This document shows, one piece after another, positions 1-6,937 of a stretch of DNA of 8,355 bases. Within the stretch, counting starts at the first letter, position 1. Each line of letters begins with the position of its first letter. Under the pieces are notes generated by a model. That model was not told the DNA's origin. It was given only the letters and a program-made list of their open reading frames with translations, and ran no database searches. The position numbers were made by a program, and so were the translations under genes. The stretch spans positions 1-8,355 of the forward strand of contig CALETF010000105.1 of the NCBI GenBank assembly GCA_937920005.1, given 5' to 3'. The DNA is from an uncultured Candidatus Altimarinota bacterium. Lineage in GTDB: Bacteria; Patescibacteriota; Gracilibacteria; BD1-5; JAGOOR01.

Positions 1-51
1 AGATCTACACAGGCGAAGACACTCTTTCCCTACACGACGCTCTTCCGATCT
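1..51 (+). other. Illumina TruSeq i5 adapter left on contig end (artefact)
   Basis: Positions 1-10 match the end of the P5 oligonucleotide, 11-18 (AGGCGAAG) sit where the i5 index belongs and equal the TruSeq HT index known as D505, and 19-51 match the 33-base TruSeq read-1 primer, ending in GCTCTTCCGATCT. The three parts abut exactly as in a library adapter. This is synthetic sequence, so the biological insert starts at 52 and the gene that begins there is cut by the library or assembly, not by biology. Nothing in 1-51 should be translated or searched. Confidence 0.99.
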
Positions 52-2469
52 GTTTTATGGCTCTTTTTCAGCTTTTCTGGAGCCTCTGCTGCTGTTACGC
101 CTATTGCCACAAAAGATGTAACAACTCTTTCTCAAGATCAAATCAATGCAGAAAAAACTACTCTCGAGACAACAAAGTCATGACTAGAATCACAGATGAC
201 AGAACAAAAAGATAAGATGACAGCGAATAGAACACTTCAAATAACAGTTGCTACGAAGCTTGATACACAAAAGGAACTCCTGAATGGTTGGAAAGAACTT
301 GAGAAAAACTATAAAAAATATAAAGCGGTATTGGATGATATAACCATAATTAACACTAAAATTACTGCTTCAAATAAAGATTCTGATAAAACAAAGAAAA
401 CTGAATTAGAAGGAAAGAAAACTGCTCTCGAAAAAGCTCTTGAAGAGAATATAGCCTATATCAAAGAACGTGATGAGTCCTCTACCGTCACTGTTGCAAA
501 TCTTACTCCTGATATTATATCAAAAGCTAAATCTACTTCTGAAGAAGCAATCACAAAAGCAAAAGACGACCTCAAAGATGCTCGAAAGGAAAAGAAAACT
601 ATTCTCAAGGAACAAAAAAGCATCAAAAAAGTAATCAAAGATGCTGCAAATTACCTCTCTAAGCTCTCAAATCAGGCAACAAAACTCCTCAAACAAGCAA
701 CTGGAAATAATGGTTCACAAAGTAATGCTCTTGGCCAGGGCGCAGATAATGGAGGTCAGGGCAATCAAAATGGTAACAATTCAGGAACTTCAGGGACATC
801 GGGTTCATCAGGAACTTCAGGGACATCGGGTTCATCAGGAACTTCAGGGACATGAGAAGCATTACTTGAGACAGTGATACCCCCTACTTCTTACTTTACA
901 TCGAGCGGATTTGCTTTTGTTTCTCGTAAACAAGCAACTGCTCGAGCCAATGGAGATGGTACAATTGCCAAAATAATCAATGGTGGATCCGGTTATGTAG
1001 CTCCTCCGACAATAACTTTTAGTGGCACAAACAAGTGTACAGTTTTTCCGAAATGAACCGCAACTGTGGTAAATGGTGTTGTAACTGACATCACTCTTTC
1101 TGGTGGAAATTGTACAGCTGAACCGACTATGACTATTGTACATCCCACCACTCAAGCAAAAGCAATCGTTGTAGAAAATGGAGCAAAAACAGCTCGTGTC
1201 GATGAACCAGGATTCTGATATATTGGCGTACCTGATGTAAAAGTAACTGCAACTGCTGCTGTATGTAATATACTCCCCACCGCAGTAGCACAAATAGCAA
1301 ATTGAAAAGTAACAGGTATTACCCTCTCCGGATGATTCTGTAGTGGTAAACCAACACTCACAATTGACCCTCCTGTCATTCAGGCAACAGCAACAGTCAC
1401 AAAGAACACAGATAATAGCTTCTCAGTTGCTATCACAGAGAAAGGCGCAGGATATGCAACAAAACCTTTTGTGGCAGTCATCGGTACTGGTTGTATAGTA
1501 TTGCCACGAGTTGATTTGATTACCATGGAAAGCGACAAGGTTTCTGATATAAAACTCAAATGAGGCATCTGTACTACCGCACCAACTCTTGCCATTGAGG
1601 CACCACATAGAATCAAGGTTGACTACACCATCTCTGAACAATCATACAGTAGTGAAATATACTCCGTGAAACGTTCAGCTGCAACACTGCCAACTATCAC
1701 AAAAGCAAACATGAATTGATTAGTCATGTTTACAAAGTGAGGCTCTGGGTATGAATTTCCTCCTCGTGTCATCGCAAATGGTAAGTGTGAATGAACGCTT
1801 TCAGCAAAAACACGAATAGAAAATGGTCAGGTAAAACAAATCGCTTTTACTGGTACCTGTACTTCCCTACCAACATTCAAAATTACAGGACCAGACGATA
1901 CTGCAACAGCAACAATCACCCTCAATGCTGATAAAACTATTAGTGGGGTAAAAATTACTTCTCCTGGTCTCTGATACAAGGGGGTTCCTAAAGTAAAAAT
2001 CTCATGATCGTGTACATTGTCAGGAGGCGGGAAGGTAAATTTCCTAGAACCAGTCGCGCAAATAGATGCTGTAAGATGAATAGTAACAGGCATCACTCAC
2101 AATATCCCCGAATGATCAAAGTGTACTGTTGCTCCTACATTAACCGTTGATCCTCCGACTATTGCAGCAACTACAACACTCAAAGCAAATACAAATGGAA
2201 TTTGATACACAACCAATAATTTCAATGGAGGTTTCTGATATAACAATGATAATCCTCCAAGGGTACAAGTATCCATCCCTACGACTGCATCATGTGTTCT
2301 CTATCCACACATTACAGCATCGATGGTGGGAAGTCGAATAAATAGTCTCAATATAATCTGATGAGTCGGATGTACTGTTGTGCCAACGGTAAAAATTGAT
2401 TCTCCGGATTATATAACTATTAAATCAGATATGGTGGAAAGCGAAGAACAAATACTCTTCACACAATAA
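52..2469 (+). CDS. Large exported coiled-coil / cysteine-paired repeat protein, 5' partial, UGA=Gly
   Basis: One frame runs for 805 codons to TAA once TGA is read as glycine; under the standard code it breaks into pieces. The 18 TGA codons are at 181, 853, 1054, 1216, 1303, 1333, 1561, 1717, 1738, 1792, 1972, 2005, 2077, 2113, 2203, 2236, 2359 and 2362. The start lies beyond the adapter junction: no in-frame initiator precedes the hydrophobic run LWLFFSFSGASAA (residues 2-14), which looks like the end of a Sec signal peptide with cleavage after ASA. Residues about 27-215 are rich in Lys, Glu, Thr and Ala and have no Cys, as in a long coiled coil. Residues about 217-268 form a Gly/Asn/Ser/Thr linker. 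Residues 269-786 hold six repeats with GxGYxxxPxV and GxCxxxPT motifs and twelve Cys. A 19-residue tail follows, with no LPXTG and no membrane helix. I infer a surface or secreted structural or adhesive protein. The family is not recognised and no enzymatic motif is seen. A terminator follows 17 nt after the stop. Confidence 0.9.
781..852 (+). repeat. 27-nt in-frame tandem repeat (2.67 copies), SGTSGTSGS linker
   Basis: Two identical 27-nt units at 781-807 and 808-834 are followed by an identical 18-nt partial unit at 835-852. Each full unit encodes SGTSGTSGS. The unit is nine codons, so gain or loss of copies keeps the frame. The last copy runs into TGA (853), read here as Gly. Perfect identity between copies suggests recent expansion or homogenisation. 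In the protein the repeat forms a flexible spacer between the coiled coil and the cysteine-paired domains. There are no unique spacers, so it is not a CRISPR array. Confidence 0.95.
856..2412 (+). repeat. Six divergent protein repeats of about 76-98 aa, one cysteine pair each
   Basis: Residue ranges in the host protein are about 269-366, 367-442, 443-518, 519-614, 615-703 and 704-786. Most repeats carry GxGYxxxPxV, then Cys-x3-P or a similar stretch, then NGxVxxI, then GGxCxxxPTxxI and a closing Pro. Cys pairs fall at residues 329/354, 405/430, 481/507, 579/603, 654/691 and 748/774, so the spacing is 24-26 residues except for 37 in the fifth repeat. The two halves of a unit resemble each other, as if GxGY and GxC were alternate versions of one shorter beta-rich unit. 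Similar GSGY..P.V / NGxV repeats occur in large bacterial surface proteins. Disulfide bonding within each unit is inferred. The same Gly columns are filled by GGN in some copies and TGA in others. Confidence 0.85.
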
Positions 2470-2486
2470 ACGAACTAATATTGCTT

Positions 2487-2514
2487 AAAAAACCGCTCCA
2501 ATGAGCGGTTTTTT
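2487..2514. terminator. Intrinsic terminator, potentially bidirectional
   Basis: The stem CCGCTC (2493-2498) pairs with GAGCGG (2503-2508) around a CAAT loop. It is flanked by six A on the left and six T on the right, which also pair, giving a 12-bp stem. The T run suits termination of the upstream repeat-protein gene, whose stop is at 2467-2469. The A run would serve as a U-tract for transcription from the other side, but no minus-strand gene is seen nearby. Confidence 0.9.
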
Positions 2515-2521
2515 ATAAAAC

Positions 2522-2548
2522 TTGCTTTTTATAAAAATTTTTTATAGT
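2522..2548 (+). promoter_or_regulatory. Candidate sigma70-type promoter for the 329-aa protein
   Basis: TATAGT (2543-2548) is one mismatch from the -10 consensus, and TTGCTT (2522-2527) resembles a -35 box at a short 15-bp spacing. The site lies between the upstream terminator and the ATG at 2576, where a new transcript must begin. The tract is very AT-rich, so chance matches are easy and the -35 assignment is weak. Confidence 0.35.
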
Positions 2549-2575
2549 AAATGCCCACTAACTAAATTAAAAAAT

Positions 2576-3565
2576 ATGAATGCAAAAATTTTTTCTCTCG
2601 GTCAAGTATTACAAGACGCTCATGAAAATCCTGAACGTGCAGCAAATATCCTCGCTCGTCGTATGGCTCAAAGAGCAATCAAAATAGCACAAGAAAACCC
2701 AAAACCTCCAATGAGCAATGGATCATCTATCACAACAGTTTCACGACTTGCACTGGCTCATATTCAACCACACACACTCGCAACACACTTAATCCCTATT
2801 GCACGAGATCTGATAAATAATCATGGCGCTGGGCACAAGGTACATGATATGGATACTCATTTCTGGGAACTCGGAAATGATAGTGCTCTCGAGCTCATCT
2901 GCGAGTGTCTCCGAAAAAACGGCCTCGATCAGGTAGCAGAGTATATCAGTGAAAAAACTATACGGAGGCATGTGCTTCACGATTCGGCTCGCCTCAGTCT
3001 CTTAGATGCTGGATATACATATAATTCTGCACTCTCTGGATGACATCATGGTGTTGATAGTTTCTGGAAATGACATAATACTCAATCTGAAACTGCAAAT
3101 AAACAAACAATAACGAGTGCCCTCTATCTCAGAGAAGATGGTACAGTATTGCCCCTCATCGAATGAGACAGAATTGAAGAACGGTCACAGGGTATTTTTT
3201 GTGTCTCATGAGATAGCATCACACTCTATACTCGCCCTGGAAAAAGACAATACCCAAAAACAATGAATACAGTTGGAGCAGATTGAAATGTCGATCCTGC
3301 TCTCTATCATGAGGCAATTGAGCATCGGAATACCATAAGAAATCCGGAAAACATGGTAACCGAAGCATTTGTTTCTGAAATTCTTACCATACAAGATATT
3401 GGCATGGGCGATTTGAATATCGATAATGGAGAAAAAATACGCTATACTCCTTGGACAATTTACACGATAACCAAGGGCGAAAAATCCATATTTGTTCATG
3501 TAAACGAGAATAATATCTCTGAATCATTCTTTGCAGAAACCAAAAAGCACGAAAATACTAAATAG
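2576..3565 (+). CDS. Hypothetical protein, 329 aa, UGA=Gly
   Basis: The frame from ATG 2576 to TAG contains five TGA codons, at residues 156, 166, 197, 212 and 237, all read as Gly; about 23% of its 22 Gly codons are UGA. An in-frame TTG at 2522 would extend the protein by 18 residues, but it overlaps the promoter candidate and the ATG is the better start. I see no signal peptide and no membrane segment. The N-terminal 40 residues look helical and basic (ARRMAQRAIKIAQ). Residues 62-95 hold seven His among helical sequence. The part after residue 150 is richer in Gly, Thr and Tyr and looks like a mixed beta domain, ending in a Lys-rich tail. No family is recognised. The gene is flanked by two terminators and so is probably monocistronic. 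There is no Shine-Dalgarno sequence; the leader before ATG is A-rich. Confidence 0.85.
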
Positions 3566-3596
3566 ATTTTATTAAACTAAACTCGCTCCTATTCGT

Positions 3597-3626
3597 AAAA
3601 AATCCGCTTTTTCAAGCGGATTTTTT
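3597..3626. terminator. Intrinsic terminator after the 329-aa gene
   Basis: The stem TCCGCTT (3603-3609) pairs with AAGCGGA (3614-3620) across a TTTC loop. Six A precede the stem and seven T (3621-3627) follow it, so the pairing extends to 13 bp. It lies 32 nt after the TAG at 3563-3565 and 60 nt before valS, separating the two units. It has the same A-stem-T design as the terminator at 2487. Confidence 0.9.
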
Positions 3627-3685
3627 TGCATTTCCTGGACAGACCGTAGAATAATCACAATTCTTCGTATTTTAAGCTCATCCGT

Positions 3686-6349
3686 ATGGAATTTCCAAAG
3701 GTCTATTCCCCTTCTGAATTTGAATCATCTCTCGCAAAAATGTGGGAAGAAAAAGGTCTCTACGCACCCCAAAAATCTCGCACTGGGAAGACATTTTATA
3801 TCCCTCTTCCTCCTCCAAACGTGACAGGTGTACTCCATACAGGACATGCGCTCATGCTCGCTCTCCAGGATGTAATGGTGCGCTATCACCGCATGAAAGG
3901 CGATGAAACGCTCTGGGTGCCTGGCACAGATCATGCTGGTATCTCAACTCAAAATGTTGTTGTAAAAAATCTCGCAAAGGAAGGCATTAAAAAAGACGAA
4001 CTCGGACGTGAGAAATTTCTCGAAAAAGTCTGGGAATGGAAAGAAAAATGTCACGGAACTATAACAGGACAGATGCGTATGATGGGTGCAAGTGTCTCAT
4101 GGGATCACGAACGCTTTACGCTCGATGAAGGAAATAATAAACTCGTGACAGATACCTTTGTAAAACTCTACGAAGAAGGAATTATCTATCGTGGAGAATA
4201 CATGGTCAACTACTGTCCAAAAGATAAAACCGTTATCTCAAAATCAGAAATCGAATACCGAGAAGAGCCGGGATTTCTCTATGAAATTGCCTATTTCGTC
4301 TCTGGAGCTGACAAAGAACTCGTCGTCGCTACGACTCGACCAGAAACCCTCCTTGCTGATCAAGCGATTGCCGTCCACCCAAAGGATAAACGCTATAAGA
4401 AACTCATTGGAAAAACAGCGATACTCCCCATCGCAAATAGAAAAATCCCAATTATTGGTGATGAAATGGTCGATATGGATTTCGGAACTGGTGCTGTGAA
4501 AATCACTCCTGCTCATGATCCAAACGATTTTGAAACCGCAAAACGTCACAATCTGCCCCTCGATTATCGTGTCCTCGATAACAATGGAGTGATGATGAAA
4601 CATACAGGGGATTTCGCAGGAAAAAAAGAAATGGAAGCTCGTGAGATGATGATAGAAATGCTTCGTGGACGAGGCAATCTCATGAAGGTCACACCGCACA
4701 CATCACAAGTAGGATACTCTCAGCGTGGTGGCGTCCGAGTACAGACCATTGTCTCAACACAATGGTTCGTTGATAGTAAGAAACTCGCTGAAAAAGTGAT
4801 GGCTGGTTGGGCAAAAAAAGAATTCGAGATTATCCCCTCTCGTTATGGTGAGATATTTGAAGGTATCATGAACAATCTCCACGAATGGTGTATCAGTCGT
4901 CAGCTCTGGTGGGGACATCAGATACCAGCATATTATGACAAAAAAACAGGAGACCTCCTCGGTGTCACAGCAGATCCGAGCAAGCTCATCAAAAAATACG
5001 GAGCAGAGAACGTCGTCCGTGATGAAGATGTCCTCGATACGTGGTTTTCATCCGCTCTTTGGCCTTTCTCAGTTCTCGATTGGACGATGGAAGATCCAGG
5101 AAAACTGTTTAAGAAATACTATCCAGCGCAAGTCCTCGAAACTGGCCACGATATCCTCCTCTTCTGGGTCGTGAGAATGCTTCTTTTTGGATATGGACTT
5201 ACAGGAGAAACACCATTTAAGACGGTCTATCTCCATGGCCTCGTCACAGACGATCAGGGAAGGAAATTTTCAAAATCTCTCGGGAATGGTATCGATCCAA
5301 TAGAAGTCATCAATCAATATTCTGCTGATGCACTTCGCCTGTCTCTGATCGTCGGAAATACTCCAGGAAATAATCTCCGATTCAGCCTCGACGTCGTCAA
5401 AAATAATCAACTCTTCCTCAATAAGCTCTGGAATGTCGCACGATTTGTCTGGATGAATGTCGGTGGAGAGAAAAAAATCGAAGTCGATACAGACATCACA
5501 AAACTAGAGAAAACTCTGACAAAAAACTGGAGCAAGCTCCTCGATTATGAACGATGGATACTCACGAGACTCAAACGCACAACGCTTGATGTGACTCAAG
5601 GCATGGAGGATTATGATTTCTCTATGATGGGTGAGAGACTCGTCTCATTCACACGTGATGAATTCGCTGACTATGCGATTGAATGCTTCAAGCTCTCAAA
5701 AGATGAATCAAAATATGGCAAGGAAGTAATGATGTATACCCTCCTTACGCTCCTCAAGCTCTGGCATCCCTATATCCCTTTTGCTACCGAAGCTCTGACA
5801 GGCATTCTCGTCCCAAAAACAACCGTTATCGATGCTGAATGGCCAGAGTGTCCATTTGATATCGATGAAGAGAGTGAAGAACTCATCAAGTCTGTATTTG
5901 AAGTCGTCAAAACTATCCGCACTATTCGTGGTGATCGTAAAATCAAACCTGGAGAAGCGGTTGGCGTCGTCATCTACGCCAATCCTCGTGATAGAGCCGT
6001 TCTCGAACGAAATATCGCCCTCATCGCTGGTCTCGGGAAAGCAAGCGACGTCGAGTTTACCCTCACAAAAGATAATCTCTCTCGCGAGAAATACACCTAT
6101 GGTATGGCAGGAGAAGTAGAGGTTTTTGTTGATACGAGTGCATGTAACCACGATGACGATATCGAACGTCTCGAGAAACTCATTGCAGAAAAAGAAGACT
6201 ATGTCCGTCTCCTCGAGGTCAAACTGATGGATGCAACATTCGTCAGCAAAGCTCCAGAAAATGTCATCCGTCTCACACAAGAAAAGAAAGAAGTCACTCT
6301 CCGACAAATCGAGAAAGCACGGGAGGAATTAAGGCAGTATAAGGGGTAG
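3686..6349 (+). CDS. valS: Valine--tRNA ligase
   Basis: This class I aminoacyl-tRNA synthetase charges tRNA-Val with valine in the cytoplasm and edits mischarged threonine. At 887 aa it is full length for the family. In order: PPPNVTG at 42-48 followed by the HIGH-type motif HTGH at 51-54; the CP1 editing domain with TTRPET at 216-221 and GTGAVKITPAHDPND at 267-281; the Val/Ile/Leu-type TWFSS at 452-456; the KMSKS loop as KFSKS at 527-531 (Met to Phe); a helical anticodon-binding domain with WHPYIPFATEAL; and a charged C-terminal coiled-coil arm rich in Lys and Glu. The start at ATG 3686 gives the usual short N-terminus beginning just before the Rossmann domain. No Shine-Dalgarno sequence is seen. 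The gene contains no in-frame TGA in 887 codons, with all 61 Gly as GGN, unlike its neighbours. It ends in TAG, and no clear terminator follows. Confidence 0.98.
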   Translation: MEFPKVYSPSEFESSLAKMWEEKGLYAPQKSRTGKTFYIPLPPPNVTGVLHTGHALMLALQDVMVRYHRMKGDETLWVPGTDHAGISTQNVVVKNLAKEGIKKDELGREKFLEKVWEWKEKCHGTITGQMRMMGASVSWDHERFTLDEGNNKLVTDTFVKLYEEGIIYRGEYMVNYCPKDKTVISKSEIEYREEPGFLYEIAYFVSGADKELVVATTRPETLLADQAIAVHPKDKRYKKLIGKTAILPIANRKIPIIGDEMVDMDFGTGAVKITPAHDPNDFETAKRHNLPLDYRVLDNNGVMMKHTGDFAGKKEMEAREMMIEMLRGRGNLMKVTPHTSQVGYSQRGGVRVQTIVSTQWFVDSKKLAEKVMAGWAKKEFEIIPSRYGEIFEGIMNNLHEWCISRQLWWGHQIPAYYDKKTGDLLGVTADPSKLIKKYGAENVVRDEDVLDTWFSSALWPFSVLDWTMEDPGKLFKKYYPAQVLETGHDILLFWVVRMLLFGYGLTGETPFKTVYLHGLVTDDQGRKFSKSLGNGIDPIEVINQYSADALRLSLIVGNTPGNNLRFSLDVVKNNQLFLNKLWNVARFVWMNVGGEKKIEVDTDITKLEKTLTKNWSKLLDYERWILTRLKRTTLDVTQGMEDYDFSMMGERLVSFTRDEFADYAIECFKLSKDESKYGKEVMMYTLLTLLKLWHPYIPFATEALTGILVPKTTVIDAEWPECPFDIDEESEELIKSVFEVVKTIRTIRGDRKIKPGEAVGVVIYANPRDRAVLERNIALIAGLGKASDVEFTLTKDNLSREKYTYGMAGEVEVFVDTSACNHDDDIERLEKLIAEKEDYVRLLEVKLMDATFVSKAPENVIRLTQEKKEVTLRQIEKAREELRQYKG

Positions 6350-6367
6350 TTTACTTTCACATCAAAT

Positions 6368-6393
6368 TAAATAGTATTAAGTTATACTATTTA
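6368..6393. promoter_or_regulatory. Perfect 10-bp inverted repeat overlapping a -10-like box
   Basis: TAAATAGTAT (6368-6377) is the exact reverse complement of ATACTATTTA (6384-6393), with the 6-nt spacer TAAGTT. TATACT (6383-6388), a close match to a -10 box, overlaps the right arm, and the site ends 14 nt before the ATG at 6408. No convincing -35 is visible. It could be a repressor operator over the promoter of the two genes that follow. It could also be a weak AT-only hairpin in the valS 3' end; without a long U-tract or GC it is a poor terminator. Confidence 0.45.
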
Positions 6394-6407
6394 TTTATAC
6401 ATAATTT

Positions 6408-6923
6408 ATGCCTGAAAATGAACCACCAATAGAAAAATTTGAGTTTCAGCTTTGAGAAGCCCCAGATCATAGTGTTTATTGGGTTGTAAAAGGTGGTAGA
6501 GCTGCTCTTAAAAATCTTGAAGGACCAAATGAATGAAAATATAGACTTCCTCATTTTGGTGTAGTAGATGGTGGCTTTATGAGCTATATACAGACTGGCA
6601 TCCCAGCAGGTCCGCTTCAAAAAGAATCACAAGATACTCCGACAGACTATGAGGCTGTAAAAATGAATTTAGAACGTTGTAGAGACGTAGCACATGCTCT
6701 TTTGGCACACAAAGAACTTTGGTGAATCCATATTCACACCATTCTTGAATTTTATGAAGCCATTAAAGGACAAAGCGATGCCCTTTTACAACGCACAGAA
6801 GAACATCATCCAGAATTTGGAGATTATCGTCTCCCAGAAATAAGCGATGCAGATGAAGCACAAATGAGGGAAGTAGCCAGCTTGGCCCTTACGCATGCGC
6901 TAGAAAGTATGAAGAAATCATAG
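6408..6923 (+). CDS. Hypothetical acidic protein, 171 aa, UGA=Gly
   Basis: The frame from ATG 6408 to TAG needs three TGA codons read as Gly, at residues 16, 43 and 106 (3 of 13 Gly). With standard decoding this gene is invisible because no piece is long. The protein starts MPENEPPIEKFEFQLG and has no signal peptide or membrane segment. The first 70 residues contain Gly-rich beta-like sequence (VVKGG, FGVVDGGF). From about residue 80 it is helical, with an ELWGIHIHTILEFYEAI segment and a charged C-terminal helix. I recognise no family. It precedes the AlkD gene by 14 nt on the same strand, so the two are probably co-transcribed, which hints at but does not show a link to DNA repair. No Shine-Dalgarno sequence precedes the ATG. 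Confidence 0.8.
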
Positions 6924-6937
6924 TTTAGAAAATCTCT

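Noticed and set aside
781..852. CRISPR-like array
   Set aside because: Units are directly adjacent with no spacers and encode a Ser/Gly/Thr linker in frame.
862..1293. Minus-strand open frame opposite the repeat protein
   Set aside because: Low-complexity Cys/Ser/Tyr-rich translation that is simply the complement of the repeat codons, with no promoter or family match. The longer minus-strand frames at 4244-4699, 5708-6307 and 6965-7561 are likewise shadows of valS and alkD.
181..2364. Pseudogene: a decayed gene with many nonsense mutations
   Set aside because: All interruptions are TGA. There is no frameshift and no TAA or TAG over 805 codons, the Cys and Gly repeat register is intact, and three other genes show the same pattern.
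1216..2364. UGA read as tryptophan (table 4, Mycoplasma-type)
   Set aside because: Aligned repeat copies have GGN, never TGG, at these positions, and conserved Trp sites such as those in valS and alkD use TGG.
2510..2547. Direct repeats of TTTTTATAAAA after the first terminator
   Set aside because: An 11-bp A/T-only match seen twice in a very AT-rich gap; this can arise by chance and overlaps the terminator tail and promoter candidate.
3041..3286. Selenocysteine or programmed read-through at UGA
   Set aside because: Thirty sites in four genes, often at repeat or family Gly positions, are far too many. No SECIS-like hairpin was evident just after the codons I looked at.
3626..3655. Promoter for valS (TTGCAT with TAGAAT or AATAAT)
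   Set aside because: The spacings are 15 or 18 bp with weak matches, and the -35 candidate overlaps the T-tract of the terminator. A promoter must lie in 3627-3685, but I cannot pick the boxes.
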